Shown here: positions 39,238 to 54,200 of the stretch, piece by piece
Layout of the letters: every line of letters starts with the position of its first letter
Position numbering within the stretch: position 1 is the stretch's first letter
Assembly (NCBI GenBank): GCA_900708905.1
Contig: CAADRB010000004.1
Span: forward strand, 2,483,685-2,547,684
DNA length: 64,000 nt
Direction of reading: 5' to 3'
From: Hymenolepis diminuta
Taxonomy: Eukaryota > Platyhelminthes > Cestoda > Cyclophyllidea > Hymenolepididae
Made by a program: the position numbers and the translations under genes
The notes under the pieces: generated by a model
The model's database searches: none
Seen by the model: the letters and a program-made list of their open reading frames with translations, nothing else
What the model was told of the DNA's origin: nothing

Positions 39238-42200
39238 ATGAACCGAAAACAATTCTCAACATTGAAATCAATGAACAATAATTCATCTAATAATTTTGCA
39301 AATGATAATCTGTCGAATGAAAATGTAAGAATAAGAATAATTATTTTTTGTTAAAATCTTCCATTTGTATGAAAACTTAAATGTTACTCAACATTTTAGA
39401 ATCAGCAACCGATTATTCGGATCCGAAATCGACCTTTAGTACGAACAAATCATGGTAAATTTCACCAATTTAAATTTAAAATTGATCCTCATGCTTTTAA
39501 ATACAAGCTTTATTATTTAAGAAGTAAAGCAAATTAATATGCAATGATTGATTAATTTAATTGTGTAGAAAAGAATGGACTGTTGTAAACAAATCCCTAG
39601 GTCACAGGTAGGCTATAACAAATATCTGGCTAGTGGGAGAAGCATGTATGTGGCTTTATCAATTATTATCGATCGATAATGTGTGCTCAAACGCAGCTGA
39701 AAAATGAGTCTATGGGTATTGTTGGTGAGTGTGTGACAGCAAGCAAAAGTTGGCGCACATGTACTGTGGGTATGACTAATAAGTGTAAAACACTTCATTA
39801 TAAAAACAAAATGTGAATGATAGGGGATCTCCTTGACTAAATGTCTTCTTCAGGTGATACGCTGACACCACGGCATCTTCGTAGAAGTCCTTTTGGGACA
39901 AACTCTGGAAGTACGTCGATTCAAAGACTCCTTGACAATCAACGCAGTGGATTATCAGTTAATTCAAACGAGCGAAATGTACCTTCCAGTTCCTTCAACT
40001 TACTCCTCAAGGTGAATTCGCCGGGGTTAGTGGAATTTCATAAGCAGTTGAATATAAAGTATTGAACTCAATGTATTTATTTATATTTCATATACTTTTA
40101 TGAGTTTCCTGAGTCAATATCAACTTTTTATTGACTTAGTGTTTATTATGCATAGCTCCTCTTAATCACAGCCTTATCAAGAAAAATAATTTTTGTCTGT
40201 GTTTTCTATAAGGACAGAACCGTAAGAATATTATCGAACTATATCATAAACTAATCAAGGAGGGGGTATTTGAAAAAGCTTGGAAATTTGTCATATGATA
40301 AAGTTCTTCCTGTAAGACGCTTTCTGTTCAACTCTGTACTCATTTATCTATTATTGGAAAAAAGTTTTCATTGCGGCCAAATATATGAGATACGAAATAT
40401 AGTGAACTCTGCTAATGTTATGTTAGTATCGACTATGTGCTTTCGATGAATCAAAGAAATAGATGTATTAAAATGTGACAAATAGCCTCCAATACCGATT
40501 ACATCTGAACTTCGGAGATAAGAAATGTCACTCAGGGATCTAGGGCCCGAATAATGGAGTCTGGACTTTAGAGCAATAGATAATAATTTATTGTTCATCC
40601 TGAGTGAACGGCGCTAACTGAGCTCTGCTAAGTTAAAAAATTTAACTATTTAACCTATGCTGACATAAAATAATGTAAGCTGCTTAATATCATTTAAGAT
40701 CACTATGCTTTCTCAATCTTGTAAAGGGTTGAAATTGTAAGATCGGACATCATTATTAAACAACCGATGAATAAGCACCGGATATCAAGGTCAACAGTTT
40801 GCTCAGCAGTCCCAGGGACAGATTATGAACTTTGAATAATTAAACATGGCTTACCCGTTAAGTAAATAATCTATAACTGGAATGCAAAAATCAAATGAAA
40901 CTTATTCTCACCAACATTTCATTCCCCTCTCCATCACTTGTTGGAATTACTGTTTACCCATTTTAGTTGCTTTTCCACAATGAAAAATTGTATATATTTT
41001 TGCCTCTCTGTGGGTTATTAATATTACCGTGAAAGCTGGGCAAATTTGTATTATGCATAAATCAGATAAATTAAGACTCACTCTTCACTTCTACTCAGTC
41101 TTTCCTCCTCCCTTTTGGAATATTTAGAAACTTTAAAGTCTTAGCAATGATAATTTTGACAATGGTAGTAATTATACTTATATAATAGGAGAATTTATGA
41201 AGGTATATTGAGAACCCACTATTTTCTCTCATCCTGGGATAGGTGCTATAAAGATATTAATTCCACGGAAGTTTGAGTTTACAATACGCTGTGTAAAAAT
41301 ATTATATATCACATATCAGGTTGAAGATTGATGTAATCTCCACTTAAAAGCAGGAAAATCATTCCAGATCAGCTTATTCTTAAATTCTTCAAATTCAAAA
41401 ATGCAGTTATTTAATATGAATGAATATCTTTAATGAACATAACTTTGAGATAATACTTAATGGTGATTTTGCATACTATAATGCTCTTACATGATCACTA
41501 GCCTAGATATACAATTGAAAATGTATTTCCTGATTAGTCATTGTCCGTATAAAGACCTTGAATCGGCTGTAATGCAAAAGCTTCTAATTCGATGATTTAA
41601 AATCGTCGATAAAGATTATAAAATTAAAAGATTCTGCCCTCTGGTCCTGTGTCATTCTTCATTTCTACTAAGCTTGGTTCGGTTAATCAATTTTGACGTC
41701 AATATTTAATTTCTATTTGCAGGACTTTGTTGAATTAAATCTGTGAGAATAGTAAAGACATTTATGATTTTCGCTCCAATATTCTCACATTTCCCTATTT
41801 ATGCATGTAATCATTGTTTTTCTGAAGTAAAATATTTGATTTTACGTGCCTCAAAAATAGATGTGAAACAAGATGGAAACCAGGAGGTGGTATAGTAACA
41901 ATGAGTACCCTCTAATGTATTATTACAAAACATTTCCTTTAACACAAACACCTTCTTAATTTTTCTCTTTAGTCATACTTAGGAAGCGTAATAACCGTCT
42001 TACCTAAATTAATGACATTACACTTTATTTAATCAAGAAAATATTTCTTACTTTGAGATTTTGCAAAAATTTGTGGTGCTCTTGCTCACAACTAAGTCAG
42101 CTCGTGTGAGAAATATAACGATGAACAGATTAAATGTACTTTAATGCATGTGTTTTCTTTGTGGTATCATTCACCCCTTACATCAATGTGAAGTTCGATG

Positions 42201-45200
42201 GATAATTTAATCAGTGTTTGCAGTGCATAAACAAACATTTACTTTCAAACAAATCGAAGAAAAACGAATTCCTATTTTGAAATTAAGCAGTTTAGCATAT
42301 TTCTACACTAAAAAAGCTCAATATCTTAGTTTACAAGAGGAAGAGAGTGAAGATACAAAAACCAGTTAGCCACTTTATTTAATTCAATTATGACCTTGAA
42401 ACATAAAAACGGGTCAATAAACAAATATAATAATACTAAACGGGAAATACTACAGACATAAATTACCAAAAGAGTTATTTTCTCAGGTGGAGATATTTTT
42501 CCCATGTTGATATAATATTTCTGCCTCGATACATCCCAGTTTAAGCTATGCCTTCGTGAACTTTGTCCTCAGGTTCGCATCAAATCTTGTCGTTGATCCA
42601 GCTTTCTTTCCTGGCAAGCGACTCCTTCTTCAGAGGTACAATCAAGTGATTTATTCAGCTTCAACCTGCTTTTTCTTCCAATTACTAATGCCACTGGAGA
42701 TTTTCCGCCAAACCTTCTATTTACGGCTTTACAGATCTCAGGAGAACATCTTTCACCATTTCTGTCAATGCTTATTCCTATTTTTCGTCAGATTTCACTT
42801 ATTCCTTTTTCTTGGTTTAGGACTTTCGCTCTATACGCTTTGAAGGGTATTCAGCATTTACTTTTGGTTTCATAGTAATGTCTTTATTCCTCATTTTCTT
42901 AGCATCATTCACTTTCACTTCGGTCAAGTATAGAAAAAAGCTAGATTGAAATTCCAACTAACTAAGATTTAAATCTTTCCCATGATTTGTCAAAATATAT
43001 GATATCAACACTTTAACTGAGTATTTAAATAGATCTGTAGTTTAGTCAACATTAACTGACCTGAGTCAGTTTAGAAATAAGAGTGACTACTTAAAAACCT
43101 GAGACACGAATTTTGACTGACTTCTTAATATCATCGAAACGCATCGGTCTATCCAAGTGCAACTCTTTAATAATTCGAATGGTGGTAAAATTATGACTGG
43201 GTAACAGAAAAGAAATACTTCTGGAGGTAAAACGTCAATCTGTTCCCAAAGTCTCTGTTGTATCATTATACCATTCTTATTAGCTGAATACAATGAGAGA
43301 ATGTAGTTTTAAAGGAAACTAGAAAATTGTGTTATGAGTTGAATGTAGGACATGGTCGGCGTAATCAACGTTGAAAAGTCCGTTCTCACAGTTACCTAAA
43401 TTTCATCTGTGTTCTGTATCAGTTTTGTTCATTTTCTTTCGCTGGCTTTGTTCAACTGTTTATTTTTTAATATCCAATCAAATCCTTGTGCTATTAATCA
43501 ATTTGGAGGATAAAATCGATAATCACCTTCCAATTTATCAACCAAATGCGTTTAAACGTCAATTACACATGCATTAGTGTTAGAAAAAAATATTTGTATG
43601 TATGTCGATCGGTAATTGATCACTTAGAATACCACAAGGAGTGCTATATTCAGACTTTGCTTCACATTTCACGTTCTCTTGGAGCAACATAGATCAACCT
43701 TAAATAATTTAGTTACGTATTCTCAGCAAAAGTAAGTTTTGGCGACTCAATAAAGGCCCTTCATTTGGTAACCAAATGATTTTAAAATTTTAGATAATAG
43801 TTGAAAACAATGACTTTTGAAGTAAAAAAAAATACCTCATGCGAATATATACTTTTCTGTATAATTTAATACTCCGCTTAGATGATAAAGTAGGTCTAAG
43901 CTCTTTCACAAAAGATTCTTACCGAAAATGTTTACAAATGCTTTATCTACTTTCGAAAACCTTGGAGTAAGCAAACATTTCGATTGTGATTCCCACCTTC
44001 GGCGAAATCACAGTCACATAGTCAAATTGATGTATCCGGAAAAATGAAAAGAGTTTAGCATTTTTTTTCTTTCAGAGCGAACGATTCAGTTGGTAATTTT
44101 GATGAAATTCGCGAAAAACTTGTTCAAGCCAACCTACTGGCTGAGAGAGCTAATGCACTTCTCAATGAACGCCGTAGCAATGTGAGATACCATGTATCCC
44201 TTCAAGTACCCGTCCAATGTCTTAATCAAGCCAAAAGGGTTCGCTAACAAAGTTACAGTTAATATATTTTTATACGTAGTAGTAAAATAAAGCGTTATCC
44301 AGCTCTCGCATATTGAATAAAATAAAAATATCGTATTAAAAGAGCATTCGATGGATAGATTCGCTTATCAATCATTCTGTAAACTTAAACGAAATTGTTC
44401 ATGCAAAAGAATGAAAGGAAGCAGAAAATATTATACGGATACTTTTTTAGAGGATATATATAGAGGACTGAGGACGAGCTATTGACATAATAGATTGACA
44501 TTTTAGAGACTAATATGCTGGAGTTAGATAAGTGGAACAAGTTGACAAGTAACGTAAAGCAATAATTAGCTAAGGTCACAATAAGGATAAAGAATATGTG
44601 TCATGTCTTCATTCGTAGCCATCTCCCCAAAGCAATCAAAGATATCACCACATGATGATCTCCCGATTTGAGATTTGACATTCCTGCTATATCTTGAAGT
44701 TGGTTATTAACTGAGAATGGGGAAAACTAGCTAGACTATAGACCTATATCTGCAATGGGTAGAAATATCAGAAAACTCGATAAGTGCTTCAAGAAAATAA
44801 AAACCGGATACTACGCAAGGCAACTGAGGTATTTATAGCCAGCTCATACACACAAATAATTATAAATCTGCCTTCTGAAAACTCAATTTTCGAATATTAT
44901 CGTCCTACCTTGAGTGCCGATTGAAAATGTTTTTTCTTCCTGCATTTCAGGAAAGTCGACGGCTTCAATGCGAACCAGTTATTGAAGTTCGACGGGGAAA
45001 TGTTAGAGAGCGGTCTATGAGTCTGGCCCGAATGCAATCAAATCTCAGGGAACTAGAGACCAATCGAGATGACCCAGAGGAAAATTTACTTTCCGTCACT
45101 TCGACAACCTCAGTTCTCAGTGAAGTGAAGGTATGCTTGACCATTAGATGTTTGTTTAAATTTGACTTACATTTTTAAACTAAATTGGTTATAAAATTTT

Positions 45201-48200
45201 CTCTTTTGATACCTGTATATCAAAATTGTAATAAAATGCTTAGAAATGATGTCAATTTCTACTTTATATTGTCTGTGTTGCCATGGGGGTCAAAATTGTG
45301 AATTTGCTAATGCTACAAAACTCTCGCTATAATGCCACAACGGAGAGAATGAAATTTTTTAACTTGACTACATCAAGCCTAGAAATAAGGAATAGGTCCC
45401 TACTCAAGGGTGCGAATTCTAACTAATATGATTTCTGTAAAAGTAAACGGATTCAATAAAATATAGGATGACTCAAGAAGCACTATAAGAGTTGCTAATA
45501 GTTTTGACAGTAAGAAAAATGAAAATTGACTAAACGAAGTTTAATTGAATTTAGCAATTGCTCTTAGGTGAAGGGCGCAAATATGTGAAATACAAAAGAA
45601 TTAGAATTAATTTGATTTTTTTACATTCTAAATCGATTTTGGTTTTCTTTTAAATTTAATAAGTTGAATTATGCTTAGTTATTGCAAGAGCATAATTAAT
45701 TAAATTGTACTTTAGAAATTGCCTGTAAGACAGGCAGGTTTACGTATTCCGAATGGGGATTTGGTGTTGATTGGAGTGGCTAACCTCTATCTCCAATGCC
45801 TTCTTTTCGTTCGCGAATTCTCATACAAAACTCCCATTATAAATCCCAAGGGCCAGGTATGTAAATATACATTTTAACGTATCTTATTTATACTCTTATG
45901 TTGTATCTCGAATATGATACGTCTTGCTAAGCATTAATATGTAAAATCAAAAATTGTTATTTATCTTGACGCAATGTTTCGAATATTACAATTTTCAACT
46001 CATAACCACAGGTCAAATTACCCTCACTGCAATAACAAGTTAGAAAGAGGGCAGGATATCTATGATCAGTGTTTAGTGAGAGGACTCGGAAAGGTTTCAA
46101 ATGTAGGGAAATGGTTCCCGTTTTGAGTCTAGAGTTAGTATGAATTCATTCAGGTTCAACATGATTGTCCAAATATTGCCCAAGTTATGTGGAAACAAGA
46201 AATATTTCCTTCCAGACATGGATTCTCCAGACTGAGATTTCTCTAATTGCAGACCATTAAATCTGATTATGGATTATTACAGGTACTTGACTTTTTACGA
46301 ATAGACTAGCGACCAGTGGCTGGAATGTCTTGTCCTTAAACAAGGATTTCTTTGTTAGAAAGTTTCAAGGTCTCTTCCCTGTCCAAAATTTCAGTTTTGC
46401 ATTTAATTACTTTCAGATCTGTGGACTAATAGATGTCGAACTTTCAACTGTTATTGTCTCAGATGGACATAAAAGCAGGCAGCTCTTTTCCTCGTCATCT
46501 GCTTTGGATCTACTCGACCGAGAACTCACCAATTTCGAAGGGTATGTTATAAATCAATGTTTAAATCAGTTAAAATTTAGTATTTACTCGGAATTTAGCT
46601 CATATTATATGATTCATCTTAATATAATGAAATGTATCATATAATTTTATTCCCGCCCTACAGTATATTCCCGGATTGTTTGGGTTAATACTCATTACTT
46701 CGTTGTGCAATATAAAATAAATCAATTTTATTTTTTGAAACTTTAAATCTTTGTGGTTTTATGAAAGAAGTAAACATAATATACGATTAAATTAAATTAA
46801 ATTTTATTTTGGCTTATCAGTAATAAGCTTTCAACTCTTACCAGGCGGGTTTTTCTTTGTATTTATGATCTCACTCTAATACAACCTTTTTTTATTGACA
46901 GGCATTACATGTAACTCACATCAATTAGTAATAACACTAAGTTTAGAACTGTCTTAGTCATTTTGTCAATTATAATTAATTTCGTATGACGTCAGCGTAT
47001 TAGTGATATTAGCTATGTCATTTTAAAAGTAAACTTGTAATTCTTTGAGGGAGCATTAGAATGAGTAGAATTGTAACTTGCGTTGAGATAGTAATTGTTT
47101 CTCGCTAATTTTCCTACCTCGTTCCGTTTTTATATATCGAAAATAGGATTGAAGTAGTGCAGTGGTGTAAATTCCTGGTACAATTTTAATTTGCATGTGT
47201 TCATTACGCCATCTCCATCCTGTCGAGCACCTTTATTCTATGGTCAGGTATTCTTTGATTAGCTATATTCTACTGAGAATCCCCGGTAATTCTATTCAGT
47301 CATATTCTCCTCAAATTAAATAAAATCTGCCCATGAAGACTCTGTCAAAGAGGAGATATTACAATGATAATTCCCTCAGTGTGTTGACTGAAATCATTTC
47401 TGTAATACAACTAAAGGAAAATACCTTCCATATAGGCAGTCTGAATAGGCATTCTTAATTCATATTGGTGAAATTTGAGTTAATATTCTAAGTTGGATCA
47501 CGTTATTATGTAGCTACTCCATGATTTATCGGTTATTTTATTTTTAAGTTATAATTGCCAAATAAAGGGTCAGAGAAATTTTCTTGACCTTTCAAGTCAA
47601 TAGCATAAATAGCCATATAAAATTAACGCAAACCGTCCGAGGACTATCTCCTGAAGGTTATTTTAATTATATAGTCAGTTTTATAATTTGGCAACAGTAG
47701 TTGTCGCTGTCATTGTATTTGATCAATTCTTGAATTAAATCTATATTTAGAATGGTAAGTATTGAATCTTATACCAATTTGTTTGCCATATTCAAAAATG
47801 TAATTATCAGCATTTTAGATTAAAAATTGCATACTTTCTGACATTTCGTCTCCCACACAAAAGAGAATTTGAAATTTAATATTAATTTCTTAATCTACCT
47901 AAGAGATAACTGACATCAATTTAAGTAATTTAATAAACCTTAATAAATTACGATAAAGCTTACGAGATCAGGAAAATTTCAACCAAACAAAATAAATGAG
48001 GATGATATTTTATTTAAAAATGAAATCAAAATAGCTACGAAAGAATGAATGGAAATAGTAAACTAGTAAACAGACTTGAAAGACATTCATGGAAGTAATC
48101 AATGAACTATTTGACTCCCTTATTTCGGTAATTTCGTTAAAATTATATACGTTATAAAGAATACAGACACTCATCTTAATAGTGAGGGATTGTAAACTTC

Positions 48201-51200
48201 TCTGAAGCTTTCCAAGACCATTAGGAGAAGTGTTCTTAGCACTTTACTTGGGTAGATGGAAGGTATCTTGGAACCGTTCTTTTATGAAACTCCTATTCTA
48301 ACCCCCCCTTTTGGTGATCAAAATCAACCATGGTGGTTGGTTATCTACAGCACCGGATGTGAACCGATGATAATTTATTTTGTGACTTCTGAATTGACTG
48401 ACATGCGGATTGAGCACTGGACCACCAGTGCACGAAAGCTAATTAAATTTTTCCGATACCACAATTTACGTTACATCAAAGACGTGAGAAGAGTGTTGAA
48501 GTAATAGGAATTCACTCACAGCTAGCAGCATTAAATGACAGTTCTAAAATTAGAGCACAAGGATTGTGCATGTCAAAGTTTATTGAACAAACCACGATAG
48601 GGATTCAAGGGGGTAAGACAGAGGTGATGGACAGAGGAGATGAGTGGGAAGAGTAACAGTTGGTAAATAACAAGCTTGTATGTGTGTGTACATAAAATGG
48701 ACTTTATATAATTTTATAGAGAAAGATTAGCATAAACAGGTGGAATGGTTCCGGGGAATTGAAGTCTAGCAGTGCCCATTCAAGGGTCATTTATGTAGCT
48801 TTTCCCCCTCTTTAAAATAAGTCACTTAAGGACCCACGATGGTCCTCTACGGGGAATTTGAGGTTGCAATAGGGTCAATGAAAGGTCGAGATAATTAGGT
48901 CACAGAAATTATTGATGACCTAGATAAAATTTTGGAAACGCATAGGGATTCATCCCTAGAGAGAAACTCGAGATGGAAACCGTTTGACGCGGATTTATTC
49001 ACCCAAATAGCTAGAAGAGAACCGTCACGGAATAGCTAAGTCTAAGTTATGACTTTTAATTCGGTGTGCAGTTGATGAATAGGGTATCGGTGTGTGGCAG
49101 TACTCAAAGCGGAATGTCAAACTCTTCGGGGTTAGAGAATGAGTTCTTGGAGGGAGTTAAATCCGCAGTTATTAGTGGTTGAATTTGGCTTTAGAAATAG
49201 CATTCTTCAAACCCTGGCCACTCCATATCAAACTGGTGAATTTCTAAATCATAAATTCTACTTTATCCAGAAATAAAACATTGCTATGACTTTAGGGGCA
49301 TTAATTATTTTGGACCCAAAATAAGATCGATGCAGAATGATTTCAGCTCACTTGCCAAACTGCCCTTTAATACAATCCTTCATTTTGATAATTTCACAGA
49401 AAGTTCTGTAAGAAGTATATTGTTGATGTTTTTGTCTCCATCTATAGTAACAAGTAGAGAAAACGAAAGAACCTATATGAATATATTCCAATGGTTACGA
49501 TAAACTTTTATTCAAAACTCATTTTGTAGGGCTTCGCGTTCTAAATAAATACGTTTTCCCTTTCTCCCCACTTAAGATAACTTAAAAACTTAATCTACCT
49601 TATAATTGTTCTTGAATTTCATATATTATGTATTTTTGCAAATTTAGAAATATACTCGAGTTGCGAGTCTCAATTCGAGAGGCTGTTGGAATCCCAAATA
49701 CTTTCACAAAGATGATTCTCTGTCATTACCAAATGCTTGGGGCCGAAGAGCCCATTGTCGTCCTTCCAAAGTTGAAGTCTTCCGCTACTCAGGAACCACC
49801 CGACCCTACGAATATGGATTACGAAAGTACCCAGCGTTGTACATTCGACCACAAACGAATTTTCCGATTTCCGCTTACTCGACAGACTCTCTCCAATCTG
49901 GCGGATTGCGCACTTTCCATTGAGGTAAGCTATTTTCAGCATTTTTAGCAGAATAAATGCCGTCTTTATATGCATTTCCGTAAACACTTAGTGTATTTCC
50001 AATCGGCATTCAATATTCAGTTTCTTTCCTAAGCTCTTATAGGACTTGAACTGGTTTGAGAGGCCTTAAGCTTTTTAATGGATTCTTATGGATGTCGAAT
50101 GTTCAAATCTCTATTGCAACGAATTCTTTTCTAGAAAATTGTGGTATTACAACTTCAGCAGATGGTATTTTTAAAAGAAGCACTAAATGAAACGGGCTAA
50201 TTTTGAAAAAACGTGATAACGATGGAGTAATATGTTGAAATATCATTAACTTGTCACACACAGAAAAAGCATTCGTGTATTGTCACTAAAACACATGATG
50301 ACCAAAATATTGCAACAATGAAGACGAATAGTAAATATTACTCTATGTAATCAATATCCACTACTTTGTCAGAATCTATAAGAAAACTTCCAACACTAAA
50401 ATATCAAAATTGGGTAATTATCAAAATTGTATACGTCCTAAATACTTACCCGATATTTTCATATTCTCCCTCCTCCTATTGTTTTGATTGAGTAATCACC
50501 TTAGAAGATCTAAAACAACATGACTCATTCTTCTAAACTTTCAATTACTTTGTCCCTTACTACTTCTCAGCCTGTTGACTATAAAATTTTGAGGACAGAA
50601 GTCTAAACAAAGTTGTTAATACACTTGTCACCTCTCTATCCTCCATAAACTAAAATGAAAATGATTAGCAATATAAGGGGATTAAATTGAGCATAATTTT
50701 GTTACTAGTTTATTAGTAATATGGTTTCAAAACTTTATCCAGTAGTAGAATGATGAGGAAGAGATATGAAAAGAATTTTGTTTTTTTAGGCTGATGGTTT
50801 TTCTAATATTATAGGTATTTCATTAGGACCCACATTCAACTAAAGTAATTTATTAAACCAGAAAACTACGAGATAAGGGAGGTGGCTCAGGACGAATTGG
50901 CTTAGTCTACTAGCGGTACTGTCTGAAAATATCACATTGCGGCTTTGACATGGTTCGCATTGTTTGAATCGTAACTTGTCTTTGGTATTCATATGTGTTT
51001 CTTCGTGATTACTGAACATTACACTGTCCAGATTTATCTGGCTTCTCCCTACTCCGCATTGACCTATTTCAGCCATGTTGATCTTTTTCTTCTATGGGAA
51101 ATTATTAAAAAGCATTAATTTTATGCCATAACCAAGAGGATCTATTAAGTGGCTCCCCGTTAAATTATTCCATTTCTTGACTGACATGTCTGATTCATAC

Positions 51201-54200
51201 GAATTTCATTAATTTTTAAATCAAGAATTTAAGGCTCTGAGTAAGACATTAGTCATAGTTCGTCTATAAATCACACTTTCATTTTGTGAGAAATTGTAAG
51301 AGAAGTTGAGTGCGGCTATTAATGCCTCACTCCAAGAACCTGACTCAGTCTGAAAATTTCACAAAGTAAACTGAATATGAGAAACTTATATTATTTATGT
51401 ACGTATATTCTTCCGGATAACTCCTTGTTCTAGCAAAAATGTGGTGCGATAATGATTCCCATTTGAGAATAAATGGGGATTCTATATTGAATTTATTTTA
51501 TCTGGGTCTTTCAGGTCTATGGAAATATGCAGGTCAACCTGAGCGCCTCCATTCGTCGAATATCATCAAATCGCATTCAAACGCCAATTAATTCCAATCA
51601 GAAAGGAATTGATAAACAGTACGGATCTCAATTTCCCCGTGCCAGTAGTCCACCACCTGTTCGGACCACTAAGCTCCGTCGGTACAAGTCGGATCTTGCC
51701 GATCGTCGAAAACCAAATTTCCTAGGAGTTCAACCTATGTCTCCCTCGAATGCATTTTCAAATGAAGTTGCCCTGCGTTTAGCTGAAGAATGGCTAAAAG
51801 TTCAGAGGCAAATAGATTTTTGGGTTGCCATTGAAGAGCTTTCCGAGGATGTATGTTGAAATATTAGCCCGCCATTCTTACTCCTACCTACTCTTTTCAG
51901 GGAAATTTCAAGAAAGTATCCGTTGTTCCTGCATCCGATGTTAAGACTGGTGGAATTTACCAACTTCGGCAGGGTTTAAATAGGCGAATTCGAGTGTTAA
52001 TTCGTCCAAATGAACTTAGTCAGAAAGAAAGGGGCGTTTTGTCTCTAATCTGTACCAGGGTTTCTGAGGTAAAGTGAATTTTTTCTAAAATCGATAAATT
52101 TATTTTCTAGGTCTCAGTGGGATGTGTAACCCGGTGTTTTACCGATGGTGAAAATGGACAGAGCCAGTTTGTGAAAAATCGATACAGTCCCGACTCCTAT
52201 CAGGAAGTTGACCTTGAAATGGTACGGCATAAGTGGTGCAACGCGATGGACGAATGGCAGTCCTACCTTCAAAGCAATCTTCAAGCTGTAAGTGATATGG
52301 CAAAATATTTCGGTCTAAAACAATTTAAAATTGCTAATGCTCACTTTTGCTTTCATGTCTTATTATTTTTATAATATTTATAATTATCATATTATAATCC
52401 ACCAAAAGGCAAAAAGTTTTATTAATTTTCCATTGTTGGAAACCAAGTAAAATGAGGTAACAGTAATGTTCGCTAAGAGGAGTAAGAGATAGGATGAAGT
52501 TTAGGTAAAATAGAAGTCGTAATTCATTTGAATCTTCAATTGCGGCTGTAAAATATTCTATCTTTTGTCCTCTCTGGTCGGTGCTTTTTAACCAGTTGAT
52601 TAGTAAGAATAGACAATTTTACCGTTTCAAGTCATTCTTCTTCCAAAGGAGGTTGAACTCATATAATACTTATGAAGATTCATTAGTAGAAATCCTCGAA
52701 GAAAGGAGACCTAGGATGATTCGGTGATCTGTATGTGCTGGTGGTGGAAGTGATGAAATTTAGGTTGATGATAAGTCCTGGTTTTGCGATGGGTGAGTGT
52801 AGTGAATGCAGAGAACTTGTTTTTCGGTATTACAGATTCATCGCACTTGTTTAGGGCTCCACGAGTTTTCATCCCATGTCATCAGTGGAATTAGGATTTA
52901 ACAGAAGCTTTTCATTGAGAAATCATAATTTCACAGATGCCTCGTAGCAACGCATCCCTCCGATTGAGTGAGCTGCTAAAACTATTACATAGGTAATTAT
53001 ATGATGAGGATGGAGAATCCGGCGCTTGAGATCAGCATGATCTTTCTTGCTTTCATGACATTAACATAGCACAACTAACATTCGTATTTACCTAAATTTT
53101 AAGCTGCACTTGAGAACTTTTCACATTGATGTTATTTAGCTGGCGAAGAAACGGGAGAAGGATGCAGGAGATGAGGCGAAAGAAGGCTATCTGTTGAATC
53201 GATGGGTCTCATCAATTCAAGAAAGAGATGCGGTTCTGGTACCTGCACCTGGATCTAGCCTTCCTGGGGCACCAGCGACGGAAATTCCTCCGCCCGGAGT
53301 GGAGCAGCATACTCCTCTTATCTTCGCCGATATTGGTAAGCGGCTATCCTATTGGCTCTGTAGATTCCAAGGTGTGAGTGCTGTCATTACTCTATACTTT
53401 GATCTTGATAAATTCGGCTTTATGTCCTCTTCCATTATCAGTAGGATGTGAAGTGATTTGTAAAATAGGGGAATACAAGGCTTTAATTGGACGAAATATT
53501 TCAAAGTCCTTAAATTATTAAGCATATTGGACAAGAAAGGCGCCAATCATGATTAGGGTTATGGCGAAATCTTCAAATTTAGCAACTCGCTTCCCTTTTC
53601 CCAGTAAATGTTATTTCCCTTTCCAAATCGTATCTTTGATATGATTACTTATTTTAGTGGACTTAATAAATTTAAATTAATCTTCTATAGATTCCTTTCT
53701 GCGGAAGAAAAATTTTTTAATATAAAGGTGCATATTGTCAAAAACAGAGGATTTTTTCAAGCGAATAACTTAAATATAGCCATACGACAGAAACAAATGT
53801 TTCTTGCGTAATAATACTTCTGGTATTTCTCCCTAAAGTGCTTTCTTACTAAGAAGTATTTGGAAAACGTAAAAACTAAATTAATACAAAATTGTTACAA
53901 TCAGTAACAATGGGCTATTGTTGGGATCATTTGCAGTTCTAAGGTCTTGCACACTTTTCTCAAGTAAGAAAATTTTCTATCCAGGTGTTTTATACTCGTT
54001 GAATTCTAATTGCTTGACAGAGTTCGCTAAGATGATTCTGATGAGACTTGGTTTAAGATTGAGTGATCCACGTGAGAGTGTTATTTATCAGACATATCTT
54101 GAAATCTCTCTATTTTATCTCTACCAGAGGCATGTCAAGATCCTTTTAACTGCCCATGCCATCAATTGAACCATATAAACATTCTCTGAAAACATACACA

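Noticed and set aside
42556..42843. 95-codon plus-strand open frame of slightly higher GC in kinesin-like intron 3
   Set aside because: No family recognised, no splice signals, low-complexity hydrophobic end; may be repeat-derived but not demonstrable.
48256..48504. 82-codon plus-strand open frame in kinesin-like intron 7
   Set aside because: The frame phases of exons 7 and 8 join without it and it matches nothing I know; it abuts a dispersed repeat.
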